Of a DNA stretch of 64,000 nt, positions 24,218 to 35,532 are shown piece after piece. The notes beneath the pieces are model-generated. The model was not told where the DNA came from, did no database searches, and was given only the letters and a program-made list of their open reading frames with translations. Made by a program: the position numbers and the translations under genes. Source of the stretch: Piper betle (lineage: Eukaryota; Streptophyta; Magnoliopsida; Piperales; Piperaceae); contig JAURVB010003517.1 in assembly GCA_033002965.1 (NCBI GenBank), positions 124,001-188,000 of the forward strand. The letters are read 5' to 3'. Numbering within the stretch: position 1 is the first letter of the stretch; the number at the start of each line of letters is the position of its first letter.

Positions 24218-24467
24218 TGTTGGGCCCTTTGGGCCCTTAATTAAGCTTTGATACCACTTGTTAGGCCCTTTAGGCCCACACCCAAGCTCCGAAACCATTA
24301 TTAGACCCTTCGAGCCCCCAAAAGGGAGATTAAACTACCAAAGAAAACTCACAATAGGTGTCACAGGCATCTCTTAATCCAAAAATTAGCTTAAGGAATA
24401 AGGCTTTCCCATTAGCCATATACAAGTCACCAATAACCTCTACGACCGATGTGGGACAAACCCAACA
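24218..24467 (-). repeat. TRIM 5' LTR
   Basis: Direct repeat of 23822-24063. It differs by scattered substitutions and a few short indels, including an extra tttgggccc near its plus-strand start. Adjacent to the primer-binding site at 24203-24217. Confidence 0.9.
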
Positions 24468-24472
24468 TCTAG

Positions 24473-25137
24473 TTTGGGACCGTAAAAGTTTAGCTCACAT
24501 TGACATTGTTTATGCTCCGAACCAATTTTATGATTTGACGCTTCCTATACCTATCGCAAAGAACCCACAACTCTAGTTTAGTTTGTGTATTTTCGTTATG
24601 GGGACAAATGTAAGAATTTTATCATAAAACTATACATGCTTGCTCCTCCAAAGGTAAGTTAGAATATAGAAAATTTTAGAATTTTTCGATGTCATCTGGG
24701 CTTTAAGCAAAAATCAAAATTAGTCTTTGTACAGAACTGTCTATGGGAACTCAGGAAAGGAGAAATTTAGCATTTTTGTTGATGGATCAAATGGGAGAAG
24801 TTTTCCATAAAATTTAATGGGCTTGCTCAACTAAATGCTTAGTTTAATTCTGCAAAATGTTAGCTAATTTAGAGGTTGTGAACAAAATTCTTATGTGATA
24901 GCTATATAATCTGTGATGTACATGTAAAAATATGCTCTGAGTTTAGTTTTTAATTTCATCAATCAAATTATAGTAAAACTTAATGAAACTTGGCATGTAG
25001 AATCTCTAAAATTCTAATCTAAGTTTGGGAATTAAACGTCAAAAAATTTGGAGATCATTTGATGACCAAATAAATTACAAGTATGATATGTTCTATTTGT
25101 TATATGGTGACTTTGGTTATGCTCGGAGATTACTTCA
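24473..25137. other. AT-rich repeat-like DNA between TRIM and hAT element
   Basis: No gene seen. It continues the same old repeat texture as 22621-23821. Confidence 0.4.
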
Positions 25138-25636
25138 CTAAGGGGTAGGGTTGTTCCCCGGCCGAGTTAATTCATGAGCTTTAGCAACTCGGCTTGGTTC
25201 AACTCGAACTCGATGATAAAATAGCCCGACTCAATAACTTGAAATTACCAAACCGAGTTTAATAAAACTTAATTCGAGTTGACTCAAGAGAAATTCAACT
25301 CGTGAATCAAATCGGCTCTTAACTCAACTCGATTTGACTAAGCATATACTCAACGTAGTATGACATTTATTATACCCATACCAATATACAAAAATTATTC
25401 TAAGTTTCCAACTTGTCTAATTATTATGGTTCACATTCACAATACACCAAATTGACATTTTCCAACCTATAATAATGATTAAATACACCCTTAATTGACA
25501 TTTTCCAACTCTAATAATGGCCATAATACAAATTACAAAACATTCTAGCATAGTAGCACTCATTGCAGTTCAATCTCATTAATAGGTAGTTCAAACAAAC
25601 TATTGCAGTCCAAACTCATCTGTTCACGAGCCTATG

Positions 25637-25754
25637 AGAAGAAGTTAGGTCATCTCTTTTCTCCTCCTTGGTCCTTAGTTCTTTAATCTTTAGAAGAAGT
25701 TAGGTCATCTCTTTTCTCCCTCTTGGTCCTTAGCTCTTTGATCTTTAGAAGAAG
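25637..25754. repeat. Tandem repeat, 55-bp period
   Basis: Two copies of a unit starting agaagaagttaggtcatctc (25637 and 25692) plus the start of a third (25747). Directly after it, a second diverged tandem set starts gctagagcagtgggtgg at 25768, 25828 and 25892. Both sit in the 5' part of the hAT element and may be part of its subterminal region. Confidence 0.85.
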
Positions 25755-26767
25755 GCCTACCTACGAAGCTAGAGCAGTGGGTGGGGAAAAGTAGCGTACT
25801 TTCATTAAACAACTTACTTTCATTGAAACTAGAGCAATGGGTGGTAAATAACAGTTTTGCTATATAAATTGAACAAGTTACTTTCATTGAAGCTAGAGCA
25901 GTGGGTGGTAAATAACAGCTTGGACTTCCTTTCAAGTAATACATGGTATGAATCTTCATTCGGAGAGGTGGGGTAGCCCTGCAAACGTTGAAGAAGAAAT
26001 CTTTCATCTATGTGTCCTCTCTTGTTCACCTAAAGCCTAAAGGTAATTTGTTTTTATCGTTTACTCTATCACTCCACTTTTCCACTGTTGTTCCTTCTCC
26101 TTTATGCTTATTTGTAGGGAATGATCAGATAGATGGATAAATATTATAAAAGACATGACAATTGATGTCAACAATAAAAATGAAAATTAGAATCATATAG
26201 TAGGATGAAATTAAAATAGCTTGTTTTCAGCAATGACCTATATATTTTTTTCAACATAATCTTGTAGCTCATCTTAATATAGAGCCTTTGTGAATTGTGA
26301 CCTTCTAGCTCTGCCCAAGGCAAGGCCCATTTTTCATTATCTCACTCTGCCACCGCCCACTAGCATAATAGCTTGCTCATTTTCTGTCACCATATACCCA
26401 TATATGGAAGTGAAAAAACAGTTAAGTGTTAATGTTAACAGAAATAGTTTACTCAATACAGATAGAGAGTTTCAACTAATAATGTTTTGTAGAGTTGAGA
26501 CTTATTATCTTTCATTGTATCAAAGATCTTTTCTTTATACAATCTTGAGATAAAGCAACCACCTTGTATTGTTAAGAAAGATCCAGAACAGTCAAAACAT
26601 GGTGAATTGGTGATCCACATCACTTGCAAAACAAAAATAAAGAAAAAGTTTATGCTACAAGTTTTGCCATTTTGGAACATAAGTATGCTCCCAAAATAAT
26701 TCAAACAAATGTTATTCATAAAACTATGAAAAAGGTATATACCTTGTTTCCACTTTTGTTTATAGGC

Positions 26768-28709
26768 ATGGCTGATAACATCGCCTCTCCATTTCTAGAG
26801 GTCCTTGCAACCACAACACAGGAGGCTAATATTAAAGATACTTCAAATGATGATGTGACTGAAATCCAAACAATAGTGAAATCAAAAGTTTGGGAAGAAT
26901 AGAAAAAAGTGAAATTACCTATTGTAAAACTTTGTATAAGTTGTCAAAGACTGGTTCCACAAGTACCCTAAAAGACATTTGGAAAATTGTAAGAAGTGTA
27001 AAAGAGCTAAGAAGGTGCAAAAACATATCAGTTTGGAGCCAATACAAGAAGAAGAGGGTAATGTAATAATTACAAATTTCAAGTATGATAGGGAAAAATC
27101 TATGAGAGTTCTTGCAAAAATGATTATAGTAGATGAGAAGCCATTCAAATTTGTTGAAAGTAAGTTGTTCAATTTGTATTGCAAAACTCTCCAACCACGA
27201 CATGATAAATGGTCTCGACATGATATTCGAAAGGAGTGCTTGAAGATTACTAAGAAGAAAAAGTTAAAATCAAGAATGAATTGGAAGATGTTACCCTTGT
27301 TTGCCTCACAACAGATTGTTGGACTTCAAGGATGACAAAAGCTTATGTTTGTGTGATTGCTCATTATGTAACAAAAAGTTGGAAGCTGCACAAAAAATAT
27401 TGGCATTCCATTATTTTCCTCCTCCACACACAAGGCAAGCAATGACAAATATTATAACTAAATTTATGAGAGAATGGAGTTTGGAAGGTAAAGTATTCAT
27501 GATTACCATTGATAATGCTATTTCAAATGATAGTATGATTAAAATATTAAAAGTGGTTTCTAACATAGTAGTATCTTACATCTTACAAACATATTCCACA
27601 TGAGGCGCAGTGCACATGTTCTGAATGTGATTGTCCAATATGGTTTGAAGCATATAGAGCGGCTGCTACATACTGAGCAAGAAACAACCAAGTATGTTAA
27701 AAGTTCTTCACACTAAAAGCTAGATTTTGAACCTTCCTTAGCACACTTCAACCTAACTGGGAAAAAAGAGTTGATACTAGATGTGTAGACAAGGTGGAAT
27801 TCAACTTATCTCATGTTGAAAGCAACAAAAGATGTCAGACTAGCTTTTGCACATTATAGGGATACAAACTCTAACTACAAATAATGCTCCTCTAGTGAAG
27901 ATTGGAAAAAATATGCAGATATTGAAGAACTATCAGAGAAGTTCTACCATGCAACTGAACTAATATTTGGATCTAAATATCGAACATCTAATCTTTTCTT
28001 ACCGATGATGTGGAGGATTAAGTGTGCATTGACTCGTGAACTTAAATATGAACAAGCTTTCATGGAGCCTATGATTGAAGCTATGCAAGAGAAATTTGAA
28101 AAATATTAGTCACAATGCAACTTGGTGTTGGCAATTGCAACTATTTTGGATCCCAAATATAAGCTAATGATGATTAAGTTTTTCTTTCATCAAATCTACA
28201 AAGAAAGTGCAAAAGTAGAGGTAAAGAAGGTGATGGATGCTTTCAAGGATATTTTTGATATCTATACACTTCGAAGTGATTCAGATGTAGATGATTTAGG
28301 TAAAATGGATGTTGGACCTAAAAATAGTTACTACAACATGTTTGATGATGATGCCTACAACAAATTTGTCCAAGAAGTTGAAAAAAATAAGGAGACATCA
28401 AAATCAATATTAGATACTTATTTGGACAATCCCTTAGAAAAAGTTGTAAAAGAGGCTGAATTTGATCTTCTAGATTATTGGAAACACAAAGCAAACAAGT
28501 ACAAAATACTATCAGCCATGGCAAGAGAAATTTTATCTATTCCACTTACAATAGTTGCCTCTGAATCTACATTTAGCATAGGTCAAAGGTTGATCAGCGA
28601 GCATAGAAGTAGTTAGAAATCTAAAACTGCAGAGACGCTTATTTGTTCACAAGACTGGTTATGCCCAATGTACCTTGAATCTGATGAATCCGAAGAGCAA
28701 GAAGAATAA
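26768..28709 (+). pseudogene. hAT (Ac/RICESLEEPER-type) transposase, disrupted
   Basis: Reading across frames gives the expected order of an Ac-like transposase of about 640 residues: ATG at 26768; a BED zinc-finger region (KSKVWEE, then GSTSTL and HLENCKKCKR, 26880-27005); a conserved block (MRVLAKMIIVDEKPFKFVE); a catalytic block LTTDCWTSRM near 27303-27335; ITIDNAISND near 27498-27530; VLAIATILDPKYKL near 28122-28160; and the C-terminal dimerisation domain (FDLLDYWKHK; LSIPLTIVASESTFS) at 28455-28620. The protein is broken by TAG at about 26900, frame changes in the BED finger and near 27300 and 27590, a stop near 28108 and TAG near 28614. It is therefore inactive, though the 3' third is well kept. 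Confidence 0.9.
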
Positions 28710-29871
28710 AAGTAAAGTTAGCATGCTTTGTATGACATCATTATGCTAGTACTTGTTCTCAGTATCATTATTTCGTTTGAACTTAATTGTGACTTGCTTT
28801 GCACTTATCTTGCTATTTTATTAGACTTACTATTTTTCTCTCATTGTAATTTGTGGTGCTTGATAATTTTGAAAGTTGGTATAGAAGTTTACACCCTAAG
28901 TAAATTGTAAAAAGCAGTTACATCACTAAATTTTTTTGACAATTAAAATTAGGAACTATTTAATAACATAACACGTGTTTAAAATTTGTAGTGATCTAGT
29001 AAATTATAAATAACAGCTACTTATACACATATGACTATGTAGTGTTTATTTAACATATATATAATAGTTATAATACTTGATAATTTAGAAAATTAGTAAC
29101 AGCAATTAAAAGAAAATTATATATGTGACCTATGTTCTTATAGAAGATTTTGCAAGAAAATAAATTGAAAAGCAAGATTGTATACTTACTTAGCCTACAA
29201 TCCTCTCCTTCAAGAAGTCTAACTTCTCAGAATATGTCTAGTCCATGAAAAATATAATGAACACTTTTAGAGTTCATTAGAAAAAAAATATCGTAAAAAA
29301 GTGTACAAAATTAAAAGACAAGATAAAAAATATAAGATTATAAAAAGATAGACACAAAAACAATGAAATCCACAATACTATTAGATCTAGGATAAGAAGG
29401 GAAAGATTTATCATTTTTAAGGAAAAAACTAAATGACAAAAAAAATGATATTGGAGAAAAAAACCAAAAAATGTACAAAAATCTGTTACCTGCTACCGAT
29501 CCTTCTCCCGAACACTACCTTATCACAAAAAGAATGGTAGCCAACTGGCCGTCGCCTGTCACCGCTGCTTCTCCCAAACCCTATCTTATCCTAAAGAGAA
29601 TAGTGGTTGTCAGCCATCGCCGGCCACTGCTACTTCTCCCAAACTGGACCTTATCACAAATCGCCACCGCCACTCCTTCCCCCATAGCCTAATTGAAAGC
29701 ACGAAAAGGCTCGAACATTTCTATTATATGGGCTCAGGTCGATGCCGGTTCTCTTGTGCTTTAGGAAGCCTGACTCATATTGGATCGGATAAATCCCGAA
29801 CATGTTATGACCATGAACATGAGCTTTGAAAAACCGACTCGAACCTGCCCGTGAACAGCCCTACTAAGGGG

Positions 29872-30156
29872 GTTCCTCCAAGGTGTAGTCAATGATTGTT
29901 GATTTGGCGTTACGGCTAGCGTGTTCATGGCATGCATGCATTCATCTTATAGGATTTGAGTAGATTGTGTCTAGTATGTAGGTTCTTAAGGTACGAGCAT
30001 GCCAATAGGTTGTATTGCATAGGGGCTCACCATTCAGGTCCATTAGGATTTCACCTTAACTTGTTCTCTACTTAGCTTTGATTAGTGTTGTTTTCATATC
30101 ATGTACATTATAGGATGGTCTAGGTGTGGTTATATTGAATCTCATCTAGTCTAGAC
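29872..30156. other. Short spacer between hAT element and solo LTR
   Basis: Continues the sequence left of the hAT insertion (25137) once the element and one duplication copy are set aside. No gene seen. Confidence 0.5.
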
Positions 30157-33100
30157 TATAACAACCCATTTTGGCCAGAAGAATAGACCGAATCTTGATG
30201 TTAAAAATTGAAAAACTATTCATTAGACTACTATCATATAAAAATTACGAAAGCAAAACTTAACCTTCAAGGAGGCCTAAGGCAGACACTTATGGGACTT
30301 TCATACAATGCGTGCTTATCACACTAATATAGAAAGGATCTTAAATTTGAGGGTTCGTCAATGAGCACTCCAAGCCACATAAGAGGTAGTATTCCCCTAA
30401 CAACTAAGACGATGATTTTCATATAAAATGATCAATCCAAACACACATAGGCAACATCCCCCAATGTAGCTAAGAGATTGAGTTCTTCAAAGATGTAGAT
30501 GCTTATTATACTAACATAGGAAGGATCCTAAACTTGAGGGCTCTTGAAAGAGCACTCAGAGCCACAGAAGAGACAACACCTCCCCAGCAACTAAGAGGGT
30601 GATTTTCATATGCAATGATCACTCCAAGGTACATGATGGAAATACCCCCAATGCAGTTAAAAAGTTGAGTTCTTAAAAGATGTGGATGCAATACCCAATT
30701 CTTATAATTATTCTAGTGATTTGGTTTAGGTATCTTATTACTTGATGCTGATGAATTGTGCTAAAGTAAACACTGGGTCGTAGTTACCTGTTCCACACAC
30801 GTCACAACAAATAAATTAAATCACAGATTCAACATCGCGTGCCACAACGTTATACTCCAACACTTTGTCTTCACATGGACTCTTCGCAATCTATGAACTG
30901 CAAGTTCTTCTAGGCCACGTTTCTCTAATAATCACACACAATTGTAACAAAATATGTTTCATATACCTTAAATTGCTCTTCTTCGTGCTCCGAGACTTTA
31001 AAGCTTACACACCCTGGAGACGATATTTAGCCTTGCCCCACAGTTCAATACCGTGCATGGCAGTTATTATAATAATATAAAGGCACACATACGTACACCA
31101 ACTATGACATTCACCCAATCTAGAATCACATATACTACACGAATTCATGGCACATGCACAATAATACAGGCCAAATTTCCATACATAATACAAAATACAT
31201 AACACATAGCCCATGCAACCATTATGAGTCACAAATCCACAGGCCTAAGCTGGCCAATGCCACTCAGCCTCACCTACATACATATAAAAAAATATGTAAG
31301 TGATAAATAAATTTAATTATTGGTTCGAAATAACAATGATATTTCAAGACTTGCAAATGAGTACTTCGTTACCCACAAAAAAACTTATAAATTATAGAAA
31401 AAGCATCATAGGGTTGTAAGCAAGAACAAATTACATAAAATAGGCCAGCACATAGCTTGACAAAACATGCGTACATACAGAGCTTACAACCTCACATCCT
31501 CAATACAACACCGGCCATGGTACTCAGATGGCATTTGAACAGTTTGTTAATTTAGTGCAACGAATTTTGTAAATGCGTTGCATTATGCAGTACCCTCATA
31601 CATTGCGTTACTTTAGTATTAGTGCAATTCATACTAACTGTACAATAATGTTCATAAAATGAAAACCTCAACCTTGATGATTTGTTAAAACTCGATACTC
31701 AAGGAGTCAAGAAGAGATGAAGTGGATGAGTCATACAGACCTAGATGATTGAAACTCCTCACCCAAAATTAGCGAGCTCACCTCGCATATCATAACAATA
31801 AGATGCAACCTGAATCACAATCATATCACATTGACATGTAAAAATAAACAATGCATCCACACATGCACGACATTGAAACTTAATTAACTTATTTTTCTTA
31901 CTTAGTGAAGTATTAAACGTCATCAAGTAGTATTAATTATGGTTTAGGTTTTCATGTAAACTTAGTGAAAAGATCCAAACTTTGGGTTTTCTTGAATGGA
32001 CTTAACCAACCAAATTTTTGGACGGGCCAAATGGTGTTCAAATGCATTGAGTAAAGGTTTGGTATAAATATTACCAAGTGCTCGCCTATGGGCCAACATG
32101 GAATACAAGGCCTACAATGTTAGGCTAAGGTACTGGGAACAATATTCCTAGGCTGCGCACTAATTTTTTTATGTGTTGTTCATGGATTTGGAGACTTTAA
32201 ATAAGCTTGGGTAAAAGGGTAGGGATAAAGAACAACATTAGAAGGTCAGGTCAAAAGACCATGTAATAAGGCTTGAATGGGCTCGGAAAGGTCATACATT
32301 GACCAAGGAATTCTAGATCTAGCTAGACCTAAGTAGATTAGAAAATTTCTATCAAATTATCTACCCAAACCAATGGCCATGAAAATTTGTAGAGACCCTA
32401 CAAGAACACATCCTATGGTCTGGGTGAAATTTCCTATAATTTTACCACCCACATAGGCTAAACAAATTTTGCAACCGGAGCTAGGGAATAAGGGTACACT
32501 TCTCATTCCTATACACTCCCAAAATCTAAGCTAGCTATCCACATAAATGAATTTTAGCTATCCCTAAATTTTACACATTGACAGTAGACAATTAGTTCGT
32601 CCAGATAAAATTTTTAGAGATTTTGCAAAAAAATTTAACGGCTCAACTAAGAGCACAATCACAGAACATTACCAAGCAAACTAGAAACATAGCATACACA
32701 TACAATGGTCAGGGTTGTTAAGGCCCTTAATGAAGTCATTTTAGCTTGAAATTTTAGTGAGACATAGCCAACACTTGCCACAACCATCATTCAAAAGAGT
32801 GTATGCAAAAATTCCCACAAAAGGGGACAAAATTAAATAAAGTGGCTGATAGGCTACTACAAATTGTAAAGCTGCCAACTTTCTCCGACATTGACTCCTA
32901 TACATGCTGATACGGACCAAAAAATAAAAAACATGTCTCAACATTGTAGATCTACCCCTTATCAACAAGACATATATAATAGCATACAAAAATACTATGT
33001 AAAGCAAAAGTTATAGCAAATCTGTCCAGACTCTGCATGATAAAAAACATATAACTATTTAATGCAATATGTAAAAATTATAAAACTAAAACCTAAATGC

Positions 33101-33832
33101 TCCTACAACAATCATCTAGATCAGAATAATATCAAAACAATATAAATAATACACCACACGGAGCAATAGCATGCAAGAACATGAATAAAGCACCCAAATG
33201 GGGGAGAACCTTACCTCTAAAGCACCAAGGGGAGGTCTCATGGGGCTTTCTACCCCAAGAATTACAATCCTAGGAGCCTAGGAAGGCTTGGAGAAGCTTA
33301 GATGACCAAGGAGAAGCCAAGGGAGGAAGGGAAGAAATGGAGGAAAGGAAGGTAGGTTTTACAGAAACGGGAAAATCTACCATCTACCATAGGCATGATC
33401 CACTAATGTCACCAAAAAGGTGTTACACCTAATAAAATATGGGCACCACATCCAATGAGGTATGGCTGGCCCAAAACCCAAAACATGGTCTTTTCACCCT
33501 AAAGCAGCGGGGATGACCTCTAGAATCGAGTTATGGGTCTTGCAGAGGCTATGAATATCTCAAAGAAGTTTTAAATATACGGCAAGCAAACAAGACTCAT
33601 GAGGGGCTTGGTCCTAATGTCTAACTAAACTTGACTTGATTGAACTAGAAATAAAAAGGTTGGATGTGTAGTGTTCAAACAAGCGAACTGATCACTCAAG
33701 GAGGTTAAGGTCATGCAAAGATACACGATGTCATACTCGAACCACGACATGCATGGTCGGACCCAACTAACCTGATCTGGGTTAAAATTAAACCGCCTCA
33801 AAAACCCTCGGATGAACAACCCAAATTTTACA
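30157..33832 (-). mobile_element. Solo LTR of a large gypsy-type element (3.7 kb), minus orientation
   Basis: On the minus strand it starts TGTAAAATTTGGG (33832) and ends GGGTTGTTATA (30157), the last a mutated GGGTGTTACA-type end. Flanks are tagac (30152-30156) and tggac (33833-33837), a 5-bp duplication with one mismatch. It is related in reverse orientation to 37475-40975. Shared landmarks include the pair gaggggctt / aagcccctc with flanking cttgtttgc words, a gtactcagatg block and a gtagatgc block. No coding sequence. Because the flanking duplication brackets a single LTR, unequal recombination between two LTRs is the likely origin. Confidence 0.75.
30314..30690. repeat. Tandem duplication, 187-bp period, inside the solo LTR
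   Basis: Units 30314-30500 and 30501-30690 share gcttat, aaaggatc/gaaggatc, cttgagggct, gagcactc, gattttcatat, aatgatca, ccccaatg and ttgagttctt in the same order. The inverted LTR at 37475-40975 has only one such unit (about 40650-40810), so the duplication arose in this copy or its lineage. Confidence 0.8.
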
Positions 33833-35121
33833 TGGACTATCTAAGTGGTTTTTCTCTAAGGATTAATAACGCATGACGATGAGATCTTTCGATTCATTTT
33901 TGAAGTTATCTCCATTACAATTTGCCTTTAAGCCTATAATATTTTCCTTGATCCGGAACTTATATTTATGTATGTTTTTTGATGTCTTGATCTGCTCTGA
34001 TGGGAGGCATATAGAGGAAGTGGAGATGTCCTATCTAAATCTTCTATAGTTCGATATTTTGACCCTATTATGAGTGTTCTCCTATGCATGGGTAGCCTCA
34101 CTCTCAACGGAGGCCTAGGGTATTTTTGATTTGTATATTTTCTATAATGTTATGATGTGATGTATTTTGGTGAGCTGTTAAACTCATCTGCCACTTTACA
34201 TATGTCATTCTTTTTTGGCTGGTAATCTTTCGTTTACTAACGTTGTTTTTATTATGTAGGTATGTCTAAGTGATGCCAAATTTATGATCACAGCAAGGAT
34301 TTTGTGTTTCCGTAGACTTGTACGGTTGAAATCAAAATTTATAAATTATTAACTATTTATCGTCGATCATAATGGTCAAAACACTATAGTGGTAGACAAT
34401 TATAAAAGTAGTAATGGTTAATGGTCAAAAATTAGTAAATAATAATCATAGATACCTTCGACCACACAGTAACCACATCACTTACACCCCTAATTAAAAT
34501 AATAAATATACTTTATTGGAACTCTTGATAGTGAGTCGATTAATTGTTTTGGTTACTCAGCATCACATTTTATGTTTATCTAGCTTTCCACTAGATTTTG
34601 GGTAGCGCAATAGAAAAGTTTTACATCTACATGTGCAATGTAATAGGCAGTGTCTTGTGTGTTGTGTATATATATATATATGTGAGTTCTTACCCTTCTG
34701 TAATTAACAGATAGTCATTTTAGATCGAAGCTCATGAACTATTATCTCACTATTCTAATAAGTACAATACTTCTCTCCAAAACGTAGAAAGATAATTATG
34801 TCTTTGCCATGTACTTGTTTTGGGTTTTCCAAGTAAGATATCTACTAAGCCTCCATCAAAAAGATAATATTATGTGGAGTGATTCTTTGCAATATATGAC
34901 GTAGTAATAAGTGAGCAAATAACAAAATGGACAAAGGTTTTCTATTGGTATTGGCACAAGTAGCAAACAAATAAATAAGAACAAACTACCAAATCAAACA
35001 AAAGGAGTACAATCTTTTTAAAAAAATGCTTTGTACAAAAAGCTCTTATAAAAATTTGTCATTATCCCCCCAAAATTCTCTGGATCTAGTTTTTGTGCAA
35101 ATTTATTTTTCCTTCTTATCA
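33833..35121. other. 3' flank of the receptor kinase gene, no gene recognised
   Basis: AT-rich sequence with a short (TA)n tract at about 34667-34682. The 3' untranslated region of the minus-strand kinase gene should lie in the right-hand part of this interval. Confidence 0.5.
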
Positions 35122-35532
35122 TCATCTTGGGGATGGAAAAAACAAAGAATCATGGGAGTTGTTGGGAACAAACTCTTGAATACTATAGGTAGAACTTGAA
35201 CATTCCAAAGTTCTTATGTGAACAGCTAAACAGTCCTTCAATTCTTGCGCCACAATATTCATACTTGGCCTATGTGCGGATTTGGCTGATGTGCATGAAA
35301 CCGCTAAAGCTATCACTTTTTGGCAGAATCAACATCGAACTTGTTCCTTAATCTAACATCTATAACTTCTAAAATATTTCCCTCCATGTCAAAACCACCA
35401 ATCCATTGAACAATGCCCACCCTCTCTAAGCTAGTCTGGATGATGGGTAGTTGGCCGGTGATGAGCTCCAATAGAACGATGCCAAAACTATAGACATCCG
35501 TCTTCTCGTTCACATTATAGGACATACAGTAC
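35122..35532 (-). CDS. Kinase gene last exon, 22 kb downstream
   Basis: Acceptor aaaccag followed by G TAC, so the split codon GA|G (Glu) is completed and the protein reads [21 protein letters not shown]. It continues LELITGQ, IVQWIG, a RPSMNIV end of subdomain XI and a short Ser-rich tail ending FFPSPR. A single-base gap in the A5 run near 35320 separates SAKK from VIALAVSC; with A6 the frame is continuous. Being the exact missing C-lobe in the right phase, it is very likely the true last exon and not a stray paralogue fragment. Confidence 0.88.

Larger units (their letters stand above)
23822..24467 (-). mobile_element. Complete TRIM retrotransposon with exact 5-bp target-site duplication
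   Basis: LTRs 23822-24063 (242 bp) and 24218-24467 (250 bp) begin tgttgggccc and end acaaacccaaca on the plus strand. They are flanked by tctag on both sides (23817-23821 and 24468-24472). The internal region is only 154 bp. A polypyrimidine actccccttcaca directly follows the left LTR (the polypurine tract on the minus strand). ggctctgataccact (24203-24217) directly precedes the right LTR and is the complement of a tRNA-Met-type primer site. The element therefore reads right to left and has no coding capacity, which defines a TRIM. Each LTR also carries a second primer-site-like string near its start. Confidence 0.92.
25146..29863 (+). mobile_element. hAT transposon, 4.7 kb, exact 8-bp target-site duplication
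   Basis: The ends are imperfect inverted repeats: the left end is tagggttgttccccggccga and the right end, reverse-complemented, is tagggctgttcacgggcagg. Each side is bordered by ctaagggg (25138-25145 and 29864-29871), an exact 8-bp duplication as hAT transposition produces. Subterminal zones are rich in ggctcg, ctcgaac and gactcg words. A broken Ac-type transposase gene lies inside in the plus direction. Confidence 0.93.

Noticed and set aside
35122..35532. Kinase C-terminal exon as an independent gene fragment captured by a TE
   Set aside because: It lies outside both LTR units, continues the split codon in phase and completes the kinase exactly; one gene is the simpler reading.
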